Positions 1 through 11,499 of a stretch of 64,000 nt of DNA are shown here, one piece after another. This DNA is from Parafannyhessea umbonata (lineage in GTDB: Bacteria > Actinomycetota > Coriobacteriia > Coriobacteriales > Atopobiaceae). The stretch covers positions 1 to 64,000 of the forward strand of contig NZ_JABAGR010000009.1 of the NCBI RefSeq assembly GCF_012844235.1, written 5' to 3'. The position numbers were made by a program, and so were the translations under genes. The notes beneath the pieces are model-generated. The model was given only the letters and a program-made list of their open reading frames with translations, was not told the origin of the DNA and did not search any database. Every line of letters starts with the position of its first letter. Position 1 is the stretch's first letter.

Positions 1-149
1 GCGCCGGCCTCCCGCGGGGGCCAGAATCTGCTCCTCCACGGCTCCCACACAACTCCGGCGCGAGACGCGAAAATGCCGCGTCGATGTGACACACACTGGC
101 GACTCCGGGCAACTGGCGAATCATACCTCAAGCTGCCAGCGCAAAGGCG

Positions 150-1559
150 CTATCCCGCCGCCTCGCCCGCCAAGCCGTCCCGGACGATCTTCTCGGCCGC
201 TGTAAGAAGGTTGTCCTTTCCCTCCAGCGTAGGGGCTTCGGCATAGGCTCTGACCAGCGGATGCGTACGAGACGGCCGCAGCAGTGCCCACGAGTCGTCC
301 TCGAACGACACCTTGAGCCCGTCGGCGTGGCTGACGGCGATGGGCGTCAGGCCTGCCATCGCATGCGGATTGAGTCCGGGGAGGATGTTTCGGAAGGACT
401 GGACCTTGGCGATGTCGAGGCCGATGTCCTCCCGGCCATACGACATCCGCCCGATTTGGGATGCGGTCCGCTCGACCAACTGCGCCACCGACATCCGCGA
501 CGTGGCCGCAAGCTCGAGTATATAGAGCGCCTCGAGGATTGCATCGCGCTCCGCAAGGTGCCAGGGAAACGCAAGTCCGCCGTACTCCTCCGCCGCGAGC
601 AGCACGTCGCCGTCGGACATTTCGTCGTACAGGCGAGAAAAGCCGACGGGCACCGACATGCAGTCGAGCCCGAGCCGCTGGGCCTGCCGACCAAGACGCG
701 CGGAGCACGCAAGCGTGCCCACAACGCGCCCAGCGCGCCCGCGGTCCTCCACCAGGTGGCCAAGCACCATGGGCGGCAGCACATGCGTGGACACCATGCG
801 ACCCGATGCGTCCACGAGCGCAAGGCGCCTGCACGTAGCGCCGAACGAGATGCCAAGATCCGCGCCGTTCTGCCGCACGGAGCGCTCACACGCGTCGACC
901 CAGGGGTCGACGGGCTCGGGGTGTATGCCGCCGAAATCGCTTCCGTCCTGCGCGCGGATCTCTATCACGTCGCACCCGAGCCTGCGCAGGAGCGCGGGAA
1001 CGACGAAGTGCGCCGTGCCGTACATCGAGTCGACCACTACGCGCGGCGCAAGGTCCGCGATGGCCCCCGCATCGACTTCGCCCAGCAGCGCCTCTACGTA
1101 GTCGTCTACAAGGTCGACCCACGCGAACGGCCCGAGCTCCTCGCTCGGGCACGTTGCTATGAGCTTGTCGACGTCCTGCACGAACGCCTTGTCGGGCGAG
1201 CCTCCGTCCGGGCCGCACGCCATGAGGCCGCCGTAGTCGCTCGAATAGTCTCCGCCGGACACGTAGACGCCGCCAGCGCACGAGTCGTCGCGCGCGACGC
1301 TCCATTCGAGCACGGGCGCCGGGCACGGCGATGTCGACACGCGCACCTCGAGCCCGCACGAGGCGAGCAGCCCCGCAACGAGGCGGGCGTTCTCCCGCGA
1401 GTCGAAGCGCGTGTCATACCCGACGACGATGGCCGCCCCCTCGCAGATGGTGCCCCACACCATGCCGAGGGCGGCTGCGACCGCGACGACGCCCTCCCTG
1501 TCGAAGCCGGCGTCCCTGCGGGCCTGCCAGCCATGTGCAAGAAAGTGAATGTTGTGCAT
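150..1559 (-). CDS. Phosphohexomutase-fold protein with degenerate active site
   Basis: The 469-residue protein follows the four-domain alpha-D-phosphohexomutase fold (phosphomannomutase/phosphoglucomutase): VVGYDTRFDSRENARLV near residue 45, a GPDGG turn at 116-120, EEYGGL near 324 and a phosphate-site-like RPSRTHP at 428-434. Every catalytic motif is altered. The TASHNP loop reads SGGDYSS (101-107), so the phosphoserine position is Gly103. The metal loop DGDGDR reads GATCRR (240-245) with all three Asp lost. GEESGG reads AEEYGG, and RPSGTEP has Gly to Arg and Glu to His changes. The reading frame is intact and full length, so it is probably expressed but not a mutase. It lies 11 nt downstream of galU, which suggests a link to nucleotide-sugar supply. 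The 149 bases beyond its stop hold no gene that I can see. Confidence 0.8.
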   Translation of the reverse strand: MHNIHFLAHGWQARRDAGFDREGVVAVAAALGMVWGTICEGAAIVVGYDTRFDSRENARLVAGLLASCGLEVRVSTSPCPAPVLEWSVARDDSCAGGVYVSGGDYSSDYGGLMACGPDGGSPDKAFVQDVDKLIATCPSEELGPFAWVDLVDDYVEALLGEVDAGAIADLAPRVVVDSMYGTAHFVVPALLRRLGCDVIEIRAQDGSDFGGIHPEPVDPWVDACERSVRQNGADLGISFGATCRRLALVDASGRMVSTHVLPPMVLGHLVEDRGRAGRVVGTLACSARLGRQAQRLGLDCMSVPVGFSRLYDEMSDGDVLLAAEEYGGLAFPWHLAERDAILEALYILELAATSRMSVAQLVERTASQIGRMSYGREDIGLDIAKVQSFRNILPGLNPHAMAGLTPIAVSHADGLKVSFEDDSWALLRPSRTHPLVRAYAEAPTLEGKDNLLTAAEKIVRDGLAGEAAG

Positions 1560-1570
1560 CGCCAGGGATT

Positions 1571-2476
1571 CTATTCAGCCTGTGACAAGCCGGACCTACC
1601 CAAGGCCTCGAGGAAGGCCTCGCGCGTCGAGGGATCCTTGAGCGCAAGGCGTGCGTTCACGCCGGCCCACGCCGCAGGCGTGCCCGTGTCGCACCCCTCG
1701 TCCACGTCGACGACGAGCGCGTACATGTCCTCCTCGGCAAGCAGGCGCTCCATCGCGTCCGTGAGCTGGATCTCTCCGCCGGCGCCGACGCCCTGGTTTG
1801 CCAAGAGGTCCATTATGCGGGGCGACAGCAGGTAGCGGCCCACGATGAACAGGTGAGACGGCGCGTCCTCGGGCGCGGGCTTCTCGACGAGCCCCGTCAC
1901 CTTCCAGACGGCACCCTCCTGCTCGTCCGCCGTGTCCGTCCCGTCAAGCGAGCCCACGCACTCGCCGGCGATGATGCCGTAGCGGCTCACCTGGTCGGCC
2001 GGCACGGGCGCGACCGCGATGACGGACGCGTTGCCGTGCTGCCTCGACACCTCGGCCATGCGCACGCACATTTGTCGGTCCGGCACGAAGTAGTCGCCGA
2101 GAAGAACGAAGAACGGCTCGTCGCCAACCGCCTCGGCGGCGCAGTGCACGGCGTGCCCCAGGCCCCGCGGGTTGTCCTGGTACACGAACGAGACCGGCAT
2201 GCTCGACGCCTCGTGCACGAGGTCCGCCTCGGCCTTCTTGCCTCGCTTGCGCAGCATGTCCTCGAACCCGCCGTCAACGCGGAAGTACGACTCGATCTGC
2301 GGCTTCTCGCGCGAGTTGACGATGATGACCTCGTCGACGCCCTCGGGCTCGAGCGCCTCCTCCACCACGTACTGGATGACCGGCTTGCTCAGCACCGGAA
2401 GGAGCTCCTTTGGGGTGCCCTTGGTTGCCGGCAGGAAGCGGGTCCCCAGACCCGCGGCCGGAATGACTGCCTTCAT
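1571..2476 (-). CDS. galU: UTP-glucose-1-phosphate uridylyltransferase
   Basis: The enzyme makes UDP-glucose from UTP and glucose 1-phosphate in the cytoplasm, for cell-wall polysaccharides and glycolipids. The 301-residue length is normal. The N-terminus MKAVIPAAGLGTRFLPATKG is the nucleotide-binding signature; the EKPAPEDAPS stretch near residue 180 and GGEIQLTDAM near 220 are typical of the family. I start at the ATG at 2476 because AAAGGGA precedes it at good spacing and homologues begin here, although the frame stays open upstream. The phosphohexomutase-like gene follows after 11 nt, so the two are probably cotranscribed. Confidence 0.93.
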   Translation of the reverse strand: MKAVIPAAGLGTRFLPATKGTPKELLPVLSKPVIQYVVEEALEPEGVDEVIIVNSREKPQIESYFRVDGGFEDMLRKRGKKAEADLVHEASSMPVSFVYQDNPRGLGHAVHCAAEAVGDEPFFVLLGDYFVPDRQMCVRMAEVSRQHGNASVIAVAPVPADQVSRYGIIAGECVGSLDGTDTADEQEGAVWKVTGLVEKPAPEDAPSHLFIVGRYLLSPRIMDLLANQGVGAGGEIQLTDAMERLLAEEDMYALVVDVDEGCDTGTPAAWAGVNARLALKDPSTREAFLEALGRSGLSQAE

Positions 2477-2673
2477 GCGTATCCCTTTCGATTGCAGGTC
2501 ACCGCGACGCCGTCCGGCGCGCGGTCGCGGCGCACCCGTCAGGTCCGGGTAAGCCACGCTCCCATTTCCCCATCAGAATAGCCGATGCGGCGCCGCGGCG
2601 CCCCTCCCCTTCGGGAGGCGGCTGCGTTTGCGGCTCGCACGTCGCGGTCCCACGCCCGCGAACCTCGCGAAGG

Positions 2674-3675
2674 CTACCGCGCCCCCAGCGCGTCCAGCTG
2701 CGCCACAACGGCCGCCGTGTCCGCAAGCGGCCGGTCGCCACCGCACCAGATGGCGCACGCGCCGTCGCCCGCAAGCGTCCGCACGGCGGAAGCCACCGCC
2801 TTGTCGCGCGTGGCGCCCCCCACGTCGCGCGCGATGCCGGCAGAAGGCCCCGTCAGCCCGGCCTCTTCGGCCACCGTCCCGCATGCGTCCGGCACGAGGC
2901 GCACGACCAGGGACCGCCCGCTCTTCTCCGCGGCGCGCGAAAGCTCTTGCGAGAAGGACGCGACGTCCCCCGTCCGGAGCTCCGCCCCAACCGCGTGGGC
3001 ACCCTCCGCCGCAAGCGCGCGAAAAGCCTCCGCCGGCACCTGGCCGTCCGGCGTCGCGGGCCCCGCGCCCCGTGCGCCCGTCGCCGGGGCAAACGGCACC
3101 GTCGCCACAAGCGGCCCGCCCCACACCTTCTTGACGGCTCGCGTCAGGGCGCAGGCGGACGCGAGGTCGTCCGCCCAAACCATCATGCCGTGCACGCCGG
3201 CCTCCTTCAGCGTGGCCGCCTGCAGCATGAGCGAGTCCAGTGCCTCGCCGTCGAGCGCGCACCCGCGCTGGGCCACCAGCCCCATCACGAAGCGCGGCCC
3301 GCACGAGCGCGCCTCGCGCACCGCCTGCTCGTTCACCTGGTCAGCCACGTCGCGCAGGCCTCCCTCGAGCTGCGCGGACGCACACCCGGCCGTGTGCGTC
3401 AGCGCGCACTCCGCGCCCGCCGCACGATACAGCCCGTGCAGCTGGCCCATGAGCGCGTCGTCGTCGATGTTCCACTCGGCCTCGGGCACGCCGTCCGAGA
3501 AGGGCTGCCTCCTCAGCAGGGGCCCCATGTCGCCCGAAAGCACAAGCGGCCTCGGCGCACGTCCCGTGAGCGCGCGCCCGAGCTCCGCGGACTTCAGGGC
3601 CTCGCCGTCCTCCGTATCCGCCGGGTCCTGCCACAACAGGCAGCTCGGCCACGCGCGTCCTGCCTCACCCGCCAT
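2674..3675 (-). CDS. Homocysteine S-methyltransferase-like protein, zinc site degenerate
   Basis: The 333 residues align along their length with the homocysteine-binding TIM barrel of MetH/BhmT-type methyltransferases: RPLVLSGDMGPLL (43-54) for the usual DGAMGT, then NIDDDALMGQLHGLYRAAGAE (from 69) and a barrel ending in CAIWCGGDRP (307-316). These enzymes hold zinc with three Cys, in NCS and GGCCGT motifs. Here the first becomes GAELRTGD (no Cys) and the second keeps one Cys, so zinc-thiolate chemistry is unlikely. The start overlaps the stop of the MntR-type regulator (TGATG), so it is translationally coupled to it. A different barrel family is possible, but the N-terminal and C-terminal landmarks fit. 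A CCTCCC/GGGAGG hairpin lies just beyond the stop. Confidence 0.55.
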   Translation of the reverse strand: MAGEAGRAWPSCLLWQDPADTEDGEALKSAELGRALTGRAPRPLVLSGDMGPLLRRQPFSDGVPEAEWNIDDDALMGQLHGLYRAAGAECALTHTAGCASAQLEGGLRDVADQVNEQAVREARSCGPRFVMGLVAQRGCALDGEALDSLMLQAATLKEAGVHGMMVWADDLASACALTRAVKKVWGGPLVATVPFAPATGARGAGPATPDGQVPAEAFRALAAEGAHAVGAELRTGDVASFSQELSRAAEKSGRSLVVRLVPDACGTVAEEAGLTGPSAGIARDVGGATRDKAVASAVRTLAGDGACAIWCGGDRPLADTAAVVAQLDALGAR

Positions 3676-4121
3676 CAGTCTTCCACCGCGATTCCCTGCT
3701 TCTCTAGGTATGCCAGCCAGCGGTCCTGCGTGTCGTCAGAAAGCGCGTGCTCCATCAGGCAGGCCTCCTCGTCGGCGACCTTCGGGTCCACCCCAAGGTC
3801 GCGCACCAAGAACAGCCGCAGCATGCGATGGCAGCGCCACACGCGCTTGGCATAAACCAGGCCCGTATCCGTAAGCTGTATCCTGCCGTAGCGGTTCTGC
3901 TCCACGTAACCCGCATCGCGCAGCGTCGAAACCGCCTTGTTTACGCTGGCCTTCGACACGCCAAGCTGCTCCGCAACATCCACGGAACGCACGCCGTCCA
4001 TAGCGTTATGTTCCTGCATTATTCGATAAATGGACTCTATATAGTCCTCGTTCGATTTCGTAAGGTGCGGCGCCCTCCTCGTGGCGCCGCCCACTTGGCT
4101 CGCGTACACGCCTTCCGCCAC
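3675..4121 (-). CDS. DtxR/MntR-family metal-dependent transcriptional regulator
   Basis: This is a winged-helix repressor of the MntR/DtxR group, which senses Mn(II) or Fe(II). HLTKSNEDYIESIYRI (residues 19-34) opens the DNA-binding domain, SVDVAEQLGVSKASVNKAVS is the helix-turn-helix, and the dimerisation/metal part carries Cys and His residues (CHRML, EEACLMEHALSDD). No SH3-like third domain is present, as in MntR. I place the start at GTG 4121 because GAGGAGGG sits directly before it; upstream in-frame ATGs (4190, 4211) lack a good ribosome site, and the longest frame would begin inside the murA terminator. The product is then 148 residues, close to MntR. The downstream methyltransferase-like gene is coupled. 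Confidence 0.8.
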   Translation of the reverse strand: MAEGVYASQVGGATRRAPHLTKSNEDYIESIYRIMQEHNAMDGVRSVDVAEQLGVSKASVNKAVSTLRDAGYVEQNRYGRIQLTDTGLVYAKRVWRCHRMLRLFLVRDLGVDPKVADEEACLMEHALSDDTQDRWLAYLEKQGIAVED

Positions 4122-4250
4122 GTCACCCTCCTCGATAAGATCCGCCGCTCTTCTCGTCTGCGGCGCATTCTGGTCCCAACTGTAGAGCATTATGTACCCG
4201 TTGGCCGCCATGCGATTCCAGGCCGCCGCCACTTGACGCATCCCGGCACC

Positions 4251-4286
4251 AAAAGGGCCTGGGCACGCACCAACGCACCCAGGCCC
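4251..4286 (-). terminator. Rho-independent terminator of murA
   Basis: A 9-bp perfect stem (GGGCCTGGG with CCCAGGCCC, 14-nt loop) is followed on the minus strand by TTTT. It lies 20 nt beyond the murA stop and closes the ATP synthase-murA transcript. It also shows that the regulator gene needs its own promoter in about 4122-4250. Confidence 0.85.
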
Positions 4287-4307
4287 GCAAGGCATATGCA
4301 AGTGACC

Positions 4308-5600
4308 CTACATCAGCGGGTCGTCTATGTCCTCTTCCGGAAGCTCCAGCCGCTCGACCTTCGCGCCCAGCCCCTGCAGCTTCGGCACGAACTTCTCGTA
4401 GCCGCGGTCGATGTGGTAGATGTCGCTCACCGTGGTCACGCCGTCGGCCACAAGCCCCGCCATCACCAGCGCGGCGCCGCCACGCAGGTCGGGCGACTTC
4501 ACCTCCGCGCCCGAGAAGCCCTTTACGCCGTGCACGATGGCGTGGTGCCCCTCGATGCGGATGTCCGCGCCCATGCGCTGCAGCTCGCTCGCGAGCATGA
4601 AGCGGTTCTCGAACACGTTCTCCGTGATGATGCAGCTTCCGTCGCACAGGGCAAGGAGCGTCATCGTCTGGGCCTGCATGTCCGTCGGGAAGCCCGGGAA
4701 CGGCAGCGTCTGGATGTCCGTAGCGTGGATTGCGCCCTTGCGACTGACGGTGCAGCCGTCCTCGAACGTCTTGATGTCCAGCCCCATGAGCTCGTACTTC
4801 TTGAGCACAAGCCCCAGGTGCCTGGGGCTGAAGCCCCTCACCGTCACGGGGTCACCGCAGAGCCCGCCCATCGCGATGAACGTTCCCGCCTCGATGCGGT
4901 CACCCACCACGCGATGGCTCTCCACCGCGTGCAGCGACTTCACGCCCTCGACCTCGATGACGGGAGACCCGGCCCCGTGGACCTTCGCCCCCATCTCGTT
5001 CAGCAGGTTCGCAAGGTCCACGATCTCGGGCTCGCGCGCCGCGTTGTCGATGACGGTCGTGCCCTCGGCGCACACGGACGCCATGATGAGGTTCTCCGTC
5101 GCACCCACGCTCGCGAAGTCGAGCGTGACCGTCGTTCCCGTGATGCCGTTCGGCGTGGACGCGTGGATGTTGCCGTGGTCGATCTCGAAGTGCACGCCCA
5201 GGGCCTCGAGCCCCAGTATGTGCATGTCGATCTTGCGCGCGCCGATGTTGCAGCCGCCAGGCATGGCCACGACGGCCTTGCCGAACCTCGTGAGCAGCGG
5301 GCCCATAACGGCCGTGGATGCGCGCATCTTCGCCACCAGGTGGTACGGCGTCTCCCACTTGTCCACGTCGGTCGTGTCGATCTCGAGCTCGTGCTCCCCC
5401 TTGACCACGATCTTTGCGCCAAGGTACTTCAGCACCTTGCCCATCACGTGGACGTCAGAGATGTTCGGCACGTTCGTGAGCGTCGTCACGCCCGGCGCCA
5501 TGATGGTCGCGGCCATCAGCTTGAGCGCGGAGTTCTTCGCGCCCTCGACCGTGACCTCGCCAGAAAACTTGTGGCCGCCCTCAACCTGTATGACTTCCAA
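4308..5600 (-). CDS. murA: UDP-N-acetylglucosamine 1-carboxyvinyltransferase
   Basis: First committed step of peptidoglycan synthesis: transfer of enolpyruvate from PEP to UDP-GlcNAc in the cytoplasm. The 430-residue protein has the Lys22-Asn23 pair (EGAKNSALK) and the loop PGGCNIGARKIDMHI with the catalytic Cys at 117, so it is of the fosfomycin-sensitive type. I start at TTG 5600 (LEVIQVEGG) because CGGAG lies 6 nt upstream and homologues start with this segment; the open frame reaches further but would overlap atpC. It follows atpC by 22 nt and shares its transcript, a common arrangement in Actinobacteria. Confidence 0.93.
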   Translation of the reverse strand: MEVIQVEGGHKFSGEVTVEGAKNSALKLMAATIMAPGVTTLTNVPNISDVHVMGKVLKYLGAKIVVKGEHELEIDTTDVDKWETPYHLVAKMRASTAVMGPLLTRFGKAVVAMPGGCNIGARKIDMHILGLEALGVHFEIDHGNIHASTPNGITGTTVTLDFASVGATENLIMASVCAEGTTVIDNAAREPEIVDLANLLNEMGAKVHGAGSPVIEVEGVKSLHAVESHRVVGDRIEAGTFIAMGGLCGDPVTVRGFSPRHLGLVLKKYELMGLDIKTFEDGCTVSRKGAIHATDIQTLPFPGFPTDMQAQTMTLLALCDGSCIITENVFENRFMLASELQRMGADIRIEGHHAIVHGVKGFSGAEVKSPDLRGGAALVMAGLVADGVTTVSDIYHIDRGYEKFVPKLQGLGAKVERLELPEEDIDDPLM

Positions 5601-5622
5601 GGTGACTCCGAACCTAAGGTGT

Positions 5623-6042
5623 TTACTTGTCGTCTCCCGCATGCTTCAGCAGGAGGTTGCACCAGTTGATTTTGTTGTCGTAGTACGCACGCCTGCTGTC
5701 GCCCTCGTCGTACTGATCGCGCGTGTCCATCGCCTTCTGGCGCGTCTGGCGCACGACGTCCGGCTCGATGTCGTCGGCCTTGCGCGCATGCGTCGCCAGG
5801 ACAATGACGGAGTCGCCGTTGATCTCGGCGTATCCGCCCGAGACGATGACCTTGTCAACCCCGCCGCCGTCTTCCTCACGGCGGTTCAGGCGCACGACGC
5901 CGTCGCCCAGGGCGACGATCTCCGCGGCATGGCCCGGCCACACGCCAAGCTCTCCCGATTGCGCAACAAGAACGCAGCTCGCGACAGGCCCCTCGAAGAG
6001 GAGCCTGTCCGGGCGTACGAACTGACAGTTAAGCTCTGCCAT
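5623..6042 (-). CDS. atpC: ATP synthase F1 subunit epsilon
   Basis: Subunit of the central stalk of F1Fo ATP synthase; couples rotation and inhibits ATP hydrolysis. The 139-residue protein has the N-terminal beta-sandwich (MAELNCQFVRPDRLLFEGPV, GELGVWPGHA) and a C-terminal helical part. Gene order (D upstream, murA downstream) supports the call. It lies 8 nt after atpD. Confidence 0.95.
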   Translation of the reverse strand: MAELNCQFVRPDRLLFEGPVASCVLVAQSGELGVWPGHAAEIVALGDGVVRLNRREEDGGGVDKVIVSGGYAEINGDSVIVLATHARKADDIEPDVVRQTRQKAMDTRDQYDEGDSRRAYYDNKINWCNLLLKHAGDDK

Positions 6043-6050
6043 AATCTTCC

Positions 6051-8449
<2,399 letters not shown>

Positions 8450-8452
8450 CTA

Positions 8453-10111
8453 CTACTCCTGGCCCGTCTCTTTCTCGGTGTCTGCCACCGCGGACTCGTT
8501 GTCCTCGGCAGTCTGTGCAACGTCGGCCTCGGCTACCTTGTTCGGGTGAGCCTTGAGGAACTCCTCCTTGAAGTGCTGGATGTGAGTCTTGAGGCGCTCG
8601 GACATGTCGTCATCGATCTTGTGGTCGCGAATCTCCTCGCGGAGCTTCGGGTGACGCTCCTGCATGTACTTCGCCAGCTGGTCGCGGAAGAGCGTGACGT
8701 TCTCGAGGTCGATGTCGTCGAGGAAGTCCTCCTTGGCGGCAAAGATCGCGATGACCTGGTCGGAAACGTCCAGGGCCGCATAGCGCTTCTGCTTCAGCAG
8801 CTCCATCATGTGCGCGCCGTGGTTCAGCTGGTACTGCGTCGTCGCGTCGAGGTCGGATCCGAACTGTGCGAACGCCTGCTTCTCGCGATAGCTCGCGAGG
8901 TCGAGGCGCAGCGTGCCGGCGACCTGCTTCATGGCCTTCAGCTGCGCGGCTCCGCCGACTCGCGAAACCGAGATGCCGACGTCGACTGCGGGGCGCTGTC
9001 CCTGGAAGAACAGGTTCGACTGCAGGTAGATCTGGCCATCGGTAATCGAGATGACGTTCGTCGGGATGTAGGCGGAAACGTCGCCCTCCTGCGTCTCGAT
9101 AATCGGCAGTGCCGTGAGCGATCCGCCACCGTTCTTGTCGGAAAGCTTGCAGGCACGCTCGAGCAGACGAGAGTGCAGGTAGAAGATGTCGCCAGGATAG
9201 GCCTCGCGTCCAGGCGGACGGTGCAGCGTAAGCGACATCTGACGATATGCGACAGCCTGCTTGGACAGGTCGTCGTACACCACGAGCACGTGTCCACCGG
9301 GGTGGTTCTCGTCCGCCGGGTTGCCGTTGGCGTCGTTGTACATGAAGTACTCGCCGATTGCGGCGCCTGCCATGGGGGCGATGTACTGCATAGGCGCGGA
9401 GTCGGCTGCGGTTGCCGCAACGATGATCGTCTTCTGCAGGACGCCGCGGCGCGCAAGCGTCTCCTTGATGCCCGCGACCGTGGATGCCTTCTGGCCGATG
9501 GCGACGTAGATGCAGATGACGTCCGTGTCCTTCTGGTTCACGATCGTGTCGATGGCGATGGCCGTCTTGCCGGTCTTGCGGTCGCCGATGATCAGCTCAC
9601 GCTGACCGCGGCCGATGGGGACCATGGCGTCGATTGCCATGAGGCCGGTCTGAACCGGCTCGCACACCGGCTGGCGTGCCATGATGCCAGGGGCCTTGAA
9701 CTCGATGGGGCGACGGTGGGTCGTGTCAATCGCACCGAGGCCGTCGATGGTCTGGCCGAGCGGGTTCACCACGCGGCCGAGCATGGCGTGCCCGACGGGA
9801 ATGTCCATGACGCGCCCGGTGGTGCGACACTCGTCGCCCTCCTTGATGGAGTCGACGTCACCGAAGAGGACGGCGCCGACCTCGTCCTGGTCAAGGTTCT
9901 GTGCGAGGCCGTACACGCTCCTGCCGTTGGCAGAGCTCGTGAACTCGAGCAGCTCGCCGGCCATTGCGGTCCTGAGCCCGGAGATGTGGGCGATGCCGTC
10001 GCCCACCTCCGTGACGACGGAGGCCTCCTGCTGGTCTATGGTTTCGGAAATCTTGGACAGCCTGCTTCGCAGCGCCCCCATGATCTCCGTAGAGCTTATC
10101 TTATCTGTCAT
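8453..10111 (-). CDS. atpA: ATP synthase F1 subunit alpha
   Basis: Non-catalytic nucleotide-binding subunit of F1. The protein carries the Walker A loop GDRKTGKT, the [15 protein letters not shown] segment and the alpha-typical [11 protein letters not shown] near the N-terminus. I start at ATG 10111 ([12 protein letters not shown]; 552 residues) because GGAAG stands at proper spacing; GTG 10120 and ATG 10117 are alternatives. The C-terminal tail of about 40 residues beyond the usual end is acidic and rich in Ala and Asp (from [15 protein letters not shown]). The gene overlaps the end of atpH. Confidence 0.97.
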   Translation of the reverse strand: MTDKISSTEIMGALRSRLSKISETIDQQEASVVTEVGDGIAHISGLRTAMAGELLEFTSSANGRSVYGLAQNLDQDEVGAVLFGDVDSIKEGDECRTTGRVMDIPVGHAMLGRVVNPLGQTIDGLGAIDTTHRRPIEFKAPGIMARQPVCEPVQTGLMAIDAMVPIGRGQRELIIGDRKTGKTAIAIDTIVNQKDTDVICIYVAIGQKASTVAGIKETLARRGVLQKTIIVAATAADSAPMQYIAPMAGAAIGEYFMYNDANGNPADENHPGGHVLVVYDDLSKQAVAYRQMSLTLHRPPGREAYPGDIFYLHSRLLERACKLSDKNGGGSLTALPIIETQEGDVSAYIPTNVISITDGQIYLQSNLFFQGQRPAVDVGISVSRVGGAAQLKAMKQVAGTLRLDLASYREKQAFAQFGSDLDATTQYQLNHGAHMMELLKQKRYAALDVSDQVIAIFAAKEDFLDDIDLENVTLFRDQLAKYMQERHPKLREEIRDHKIDDDMSERLKTHIQHFKEEFLKAHPNKVAEADVAQTAEDNESAVADTEKETGQE

Positions 10112-10580
10112 GCTCATCACTTCCGACGAAGGTCGAGGCGAGCGTCTTCCTGATGTTCGTCAGCTGCGCCTTGACGGACGCGTCATAGCGGTGACCGCGC
10201 GCCTCCAGCACAATGCCGCCGAGGATGTTAGGGTCGACGCGCTCGACGAGATATACGGGAGCCTTGAGGTCCTTCTCGGCCTTTGCGCGAACCTTCTCGC
10301 GGAGGTCGTCGTCCATGGGCACGGACGTGGTGACGGTGACGGACACCGTCTTGTCCTCCGAGTCCAGGATGTGCTTGTACTGACGGGCGACCTTGGGAAT
10401 GAGGTCAAGGTCATCCGCGTCGCGCATCGCGCTCAGGGTCTCAAGAACCTCGGGTGAGAACTTGCGTGCATGCTCCCACTGCACGAGGTCGGCGTTCGCA
10501 CGCCCGGAGGCACGACCAGCCTCGATGAGGGCCCTGGAGTACGCCTCTACCTTCTCGTCTTCGCTGCGCCTAGCGCTCAT
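10101..10580 (-). CDS. atpH: ATP synthase F1 subunit delta
   Basis: Peripheral-stalk subunit that links F1 to the b dimer. About 159 residues, slightly short for the family (about 175-180). The C-terminal part [32 protein letters not shown] is the clear OSCP/delta signature. The start is uncertain: ATG 10580 gives [12 protein letters not shown], while GTG 10589 lies closer to the GGAAG sequence. The 3' end overlaps atpA and the 5' end overlaps atpF. Confidence 0.92.
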   Translation of the reverse strand: MSARRSEDEKVEAYSRALIEAGRASGRANADLVQWEHARKFSPEVLETLSAMRDADDLDLIPKVARQYKHILDSEDKTVSVTVTTSVPMDDDLREKVRAKAEKDLKAPVYLVERVDPNILGGIVLEARGHRYDASVKAQLTNIRKTLASTFVGSDEHDR

Positions 10581-11178
10581 CTGGGACACTCACTTCCGCA
10601 AGGTACTTCTCAGCAAGCTTGCGCTGCTGCTCCTCGCTTAGCTCGTTGCCGATGACCTTGCTCGCGATCTCGACGGAAAGGTCGACGACGGAGCTCGAGA
10701 GCTCGATCATGGCCTTCTTGCGCTCGGACTCGACGGCGCCGTGCGACTTCGTGATGATGTCCGAAGCCTCGCGTTGCGCCTTCGCCAGAATCTGGGAGCG
10801 CTCCTCCTCGGCCTCGCGCTTGGCCTGAGCGACGATCTTGTCGGCCTCCTTGTGGGCGTCGCGGATCGCCTGCTCGTAGCTCTTGGCCTCCTCGGCCGCC
10901 TTCGCCTTGGACTCGGCCGCCGAATCCAGGTCGTCCTGAATCTTCTTCTGGCGCTTCTCCATCATTCCGAGGATGGAAGGCCAAGCTAGCTTGGCCAGCA
11001 CAAACCAGATGACGAGAAACGCGATGAGCGCCGGGATGAACTCCGCGGGCTTGGGGAGAAGAAGGTCGGGACCACTCGGCATTTCGGCAAGCGCGAGCGT
11101 AGGCGCGAACACAGAGGCGGCAACGGTGGCGGCCGATGCCCCCACGATGCGCGAAAGCCCCTTGATGTTGATGTTCAT
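10570..11178 (-). CDS. atpF: ATP synthase Fo subunit b, with signal-peptide-like N-terminus
   Basis: Peripheral-stalk subunit: one membrane anchor and a long amphipathic helix that reaches F1. The 202-residue protein has the b-type anchor FIPALIAFLVIWFVLAKLAW and a highly charged coiled coil after it. A second hydrophobic stretch lies before it (residues about 10-32, ending TLALAEMPSG), which resembles a cleavable signal peptide; subunit b normally has only one anchor. I start at ATG 11178 because GGAGG stands at ideal distance. Confidence 0.95.
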   Translation of the reverse strand: MNINIKGLSRIVGASAATVAASVFAPTLALAEMPSGPDLLLPKPAEFIPALIAFLVIWFVLAKLAWPSILGMMEKRQKKIQDDLDSAAESKAKAAEEAKSYEQAIRDAHKEADKIVAQAKREAEEERSQILAKAQREASDIITKSHGAVESERKKAMIELSSSVVDLSVEIASKVIGNELSEEQQRKLAEKYLAEVSVPDER

Positions 11179-11217
11179 ACGTGCCTCCAACTCAGCTCTG
11201 CTCGTCCTTCTCGGTAG

Positions 11218-11409
11218 TTACGAAATGAGGGTGACGACGAAGCCGATGAGGGCGAGTGCCTCGACGAAAGCGGACGCAAGAATAAAGACCGTGAACAGAC
11301 GGCCCTGGACCTCGGGCTGGCGCGCCATGGCCGTAGTTGCTCCGAATGCCGCGAGACCGATGCCAAAGCCAGCACCAATAACGCCGAGACCATAACCGAT
11401 GACTCCCAC
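11218..11409 (-). CDS. atpE: ATP synthase Fo subunit c
   Basis: Proteolipid of the rotor ring. The two-helix hairpin has the polar loop ARQPE and the ion-carrying Glu in SAFVEALALIG. The first helix has none of the Gln and the second none of the Ser/Thr ligands that mark sodium rings, so a proton ring is likely. It starts with GTG after a strong AAAGGAGG and is only 63 residues, shorter at the N-terminus than the usual 70-90. Confidence 0.95.
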   Translation of the reverse strand: MGVIGYGLGVIGAGFGIGLAAFGATTAMARQPEVQGRLFTVFILASAFVEALALIGFVVTLIS

Positions 11410-11499
11410 GATTCCTCCTTTGTCATTCGCCCAACTTCCGGGCGATTTCTTGACCTACGTATACCAGCGGGCGTGGGGCCCGCGAGTAACCAGTTGACG

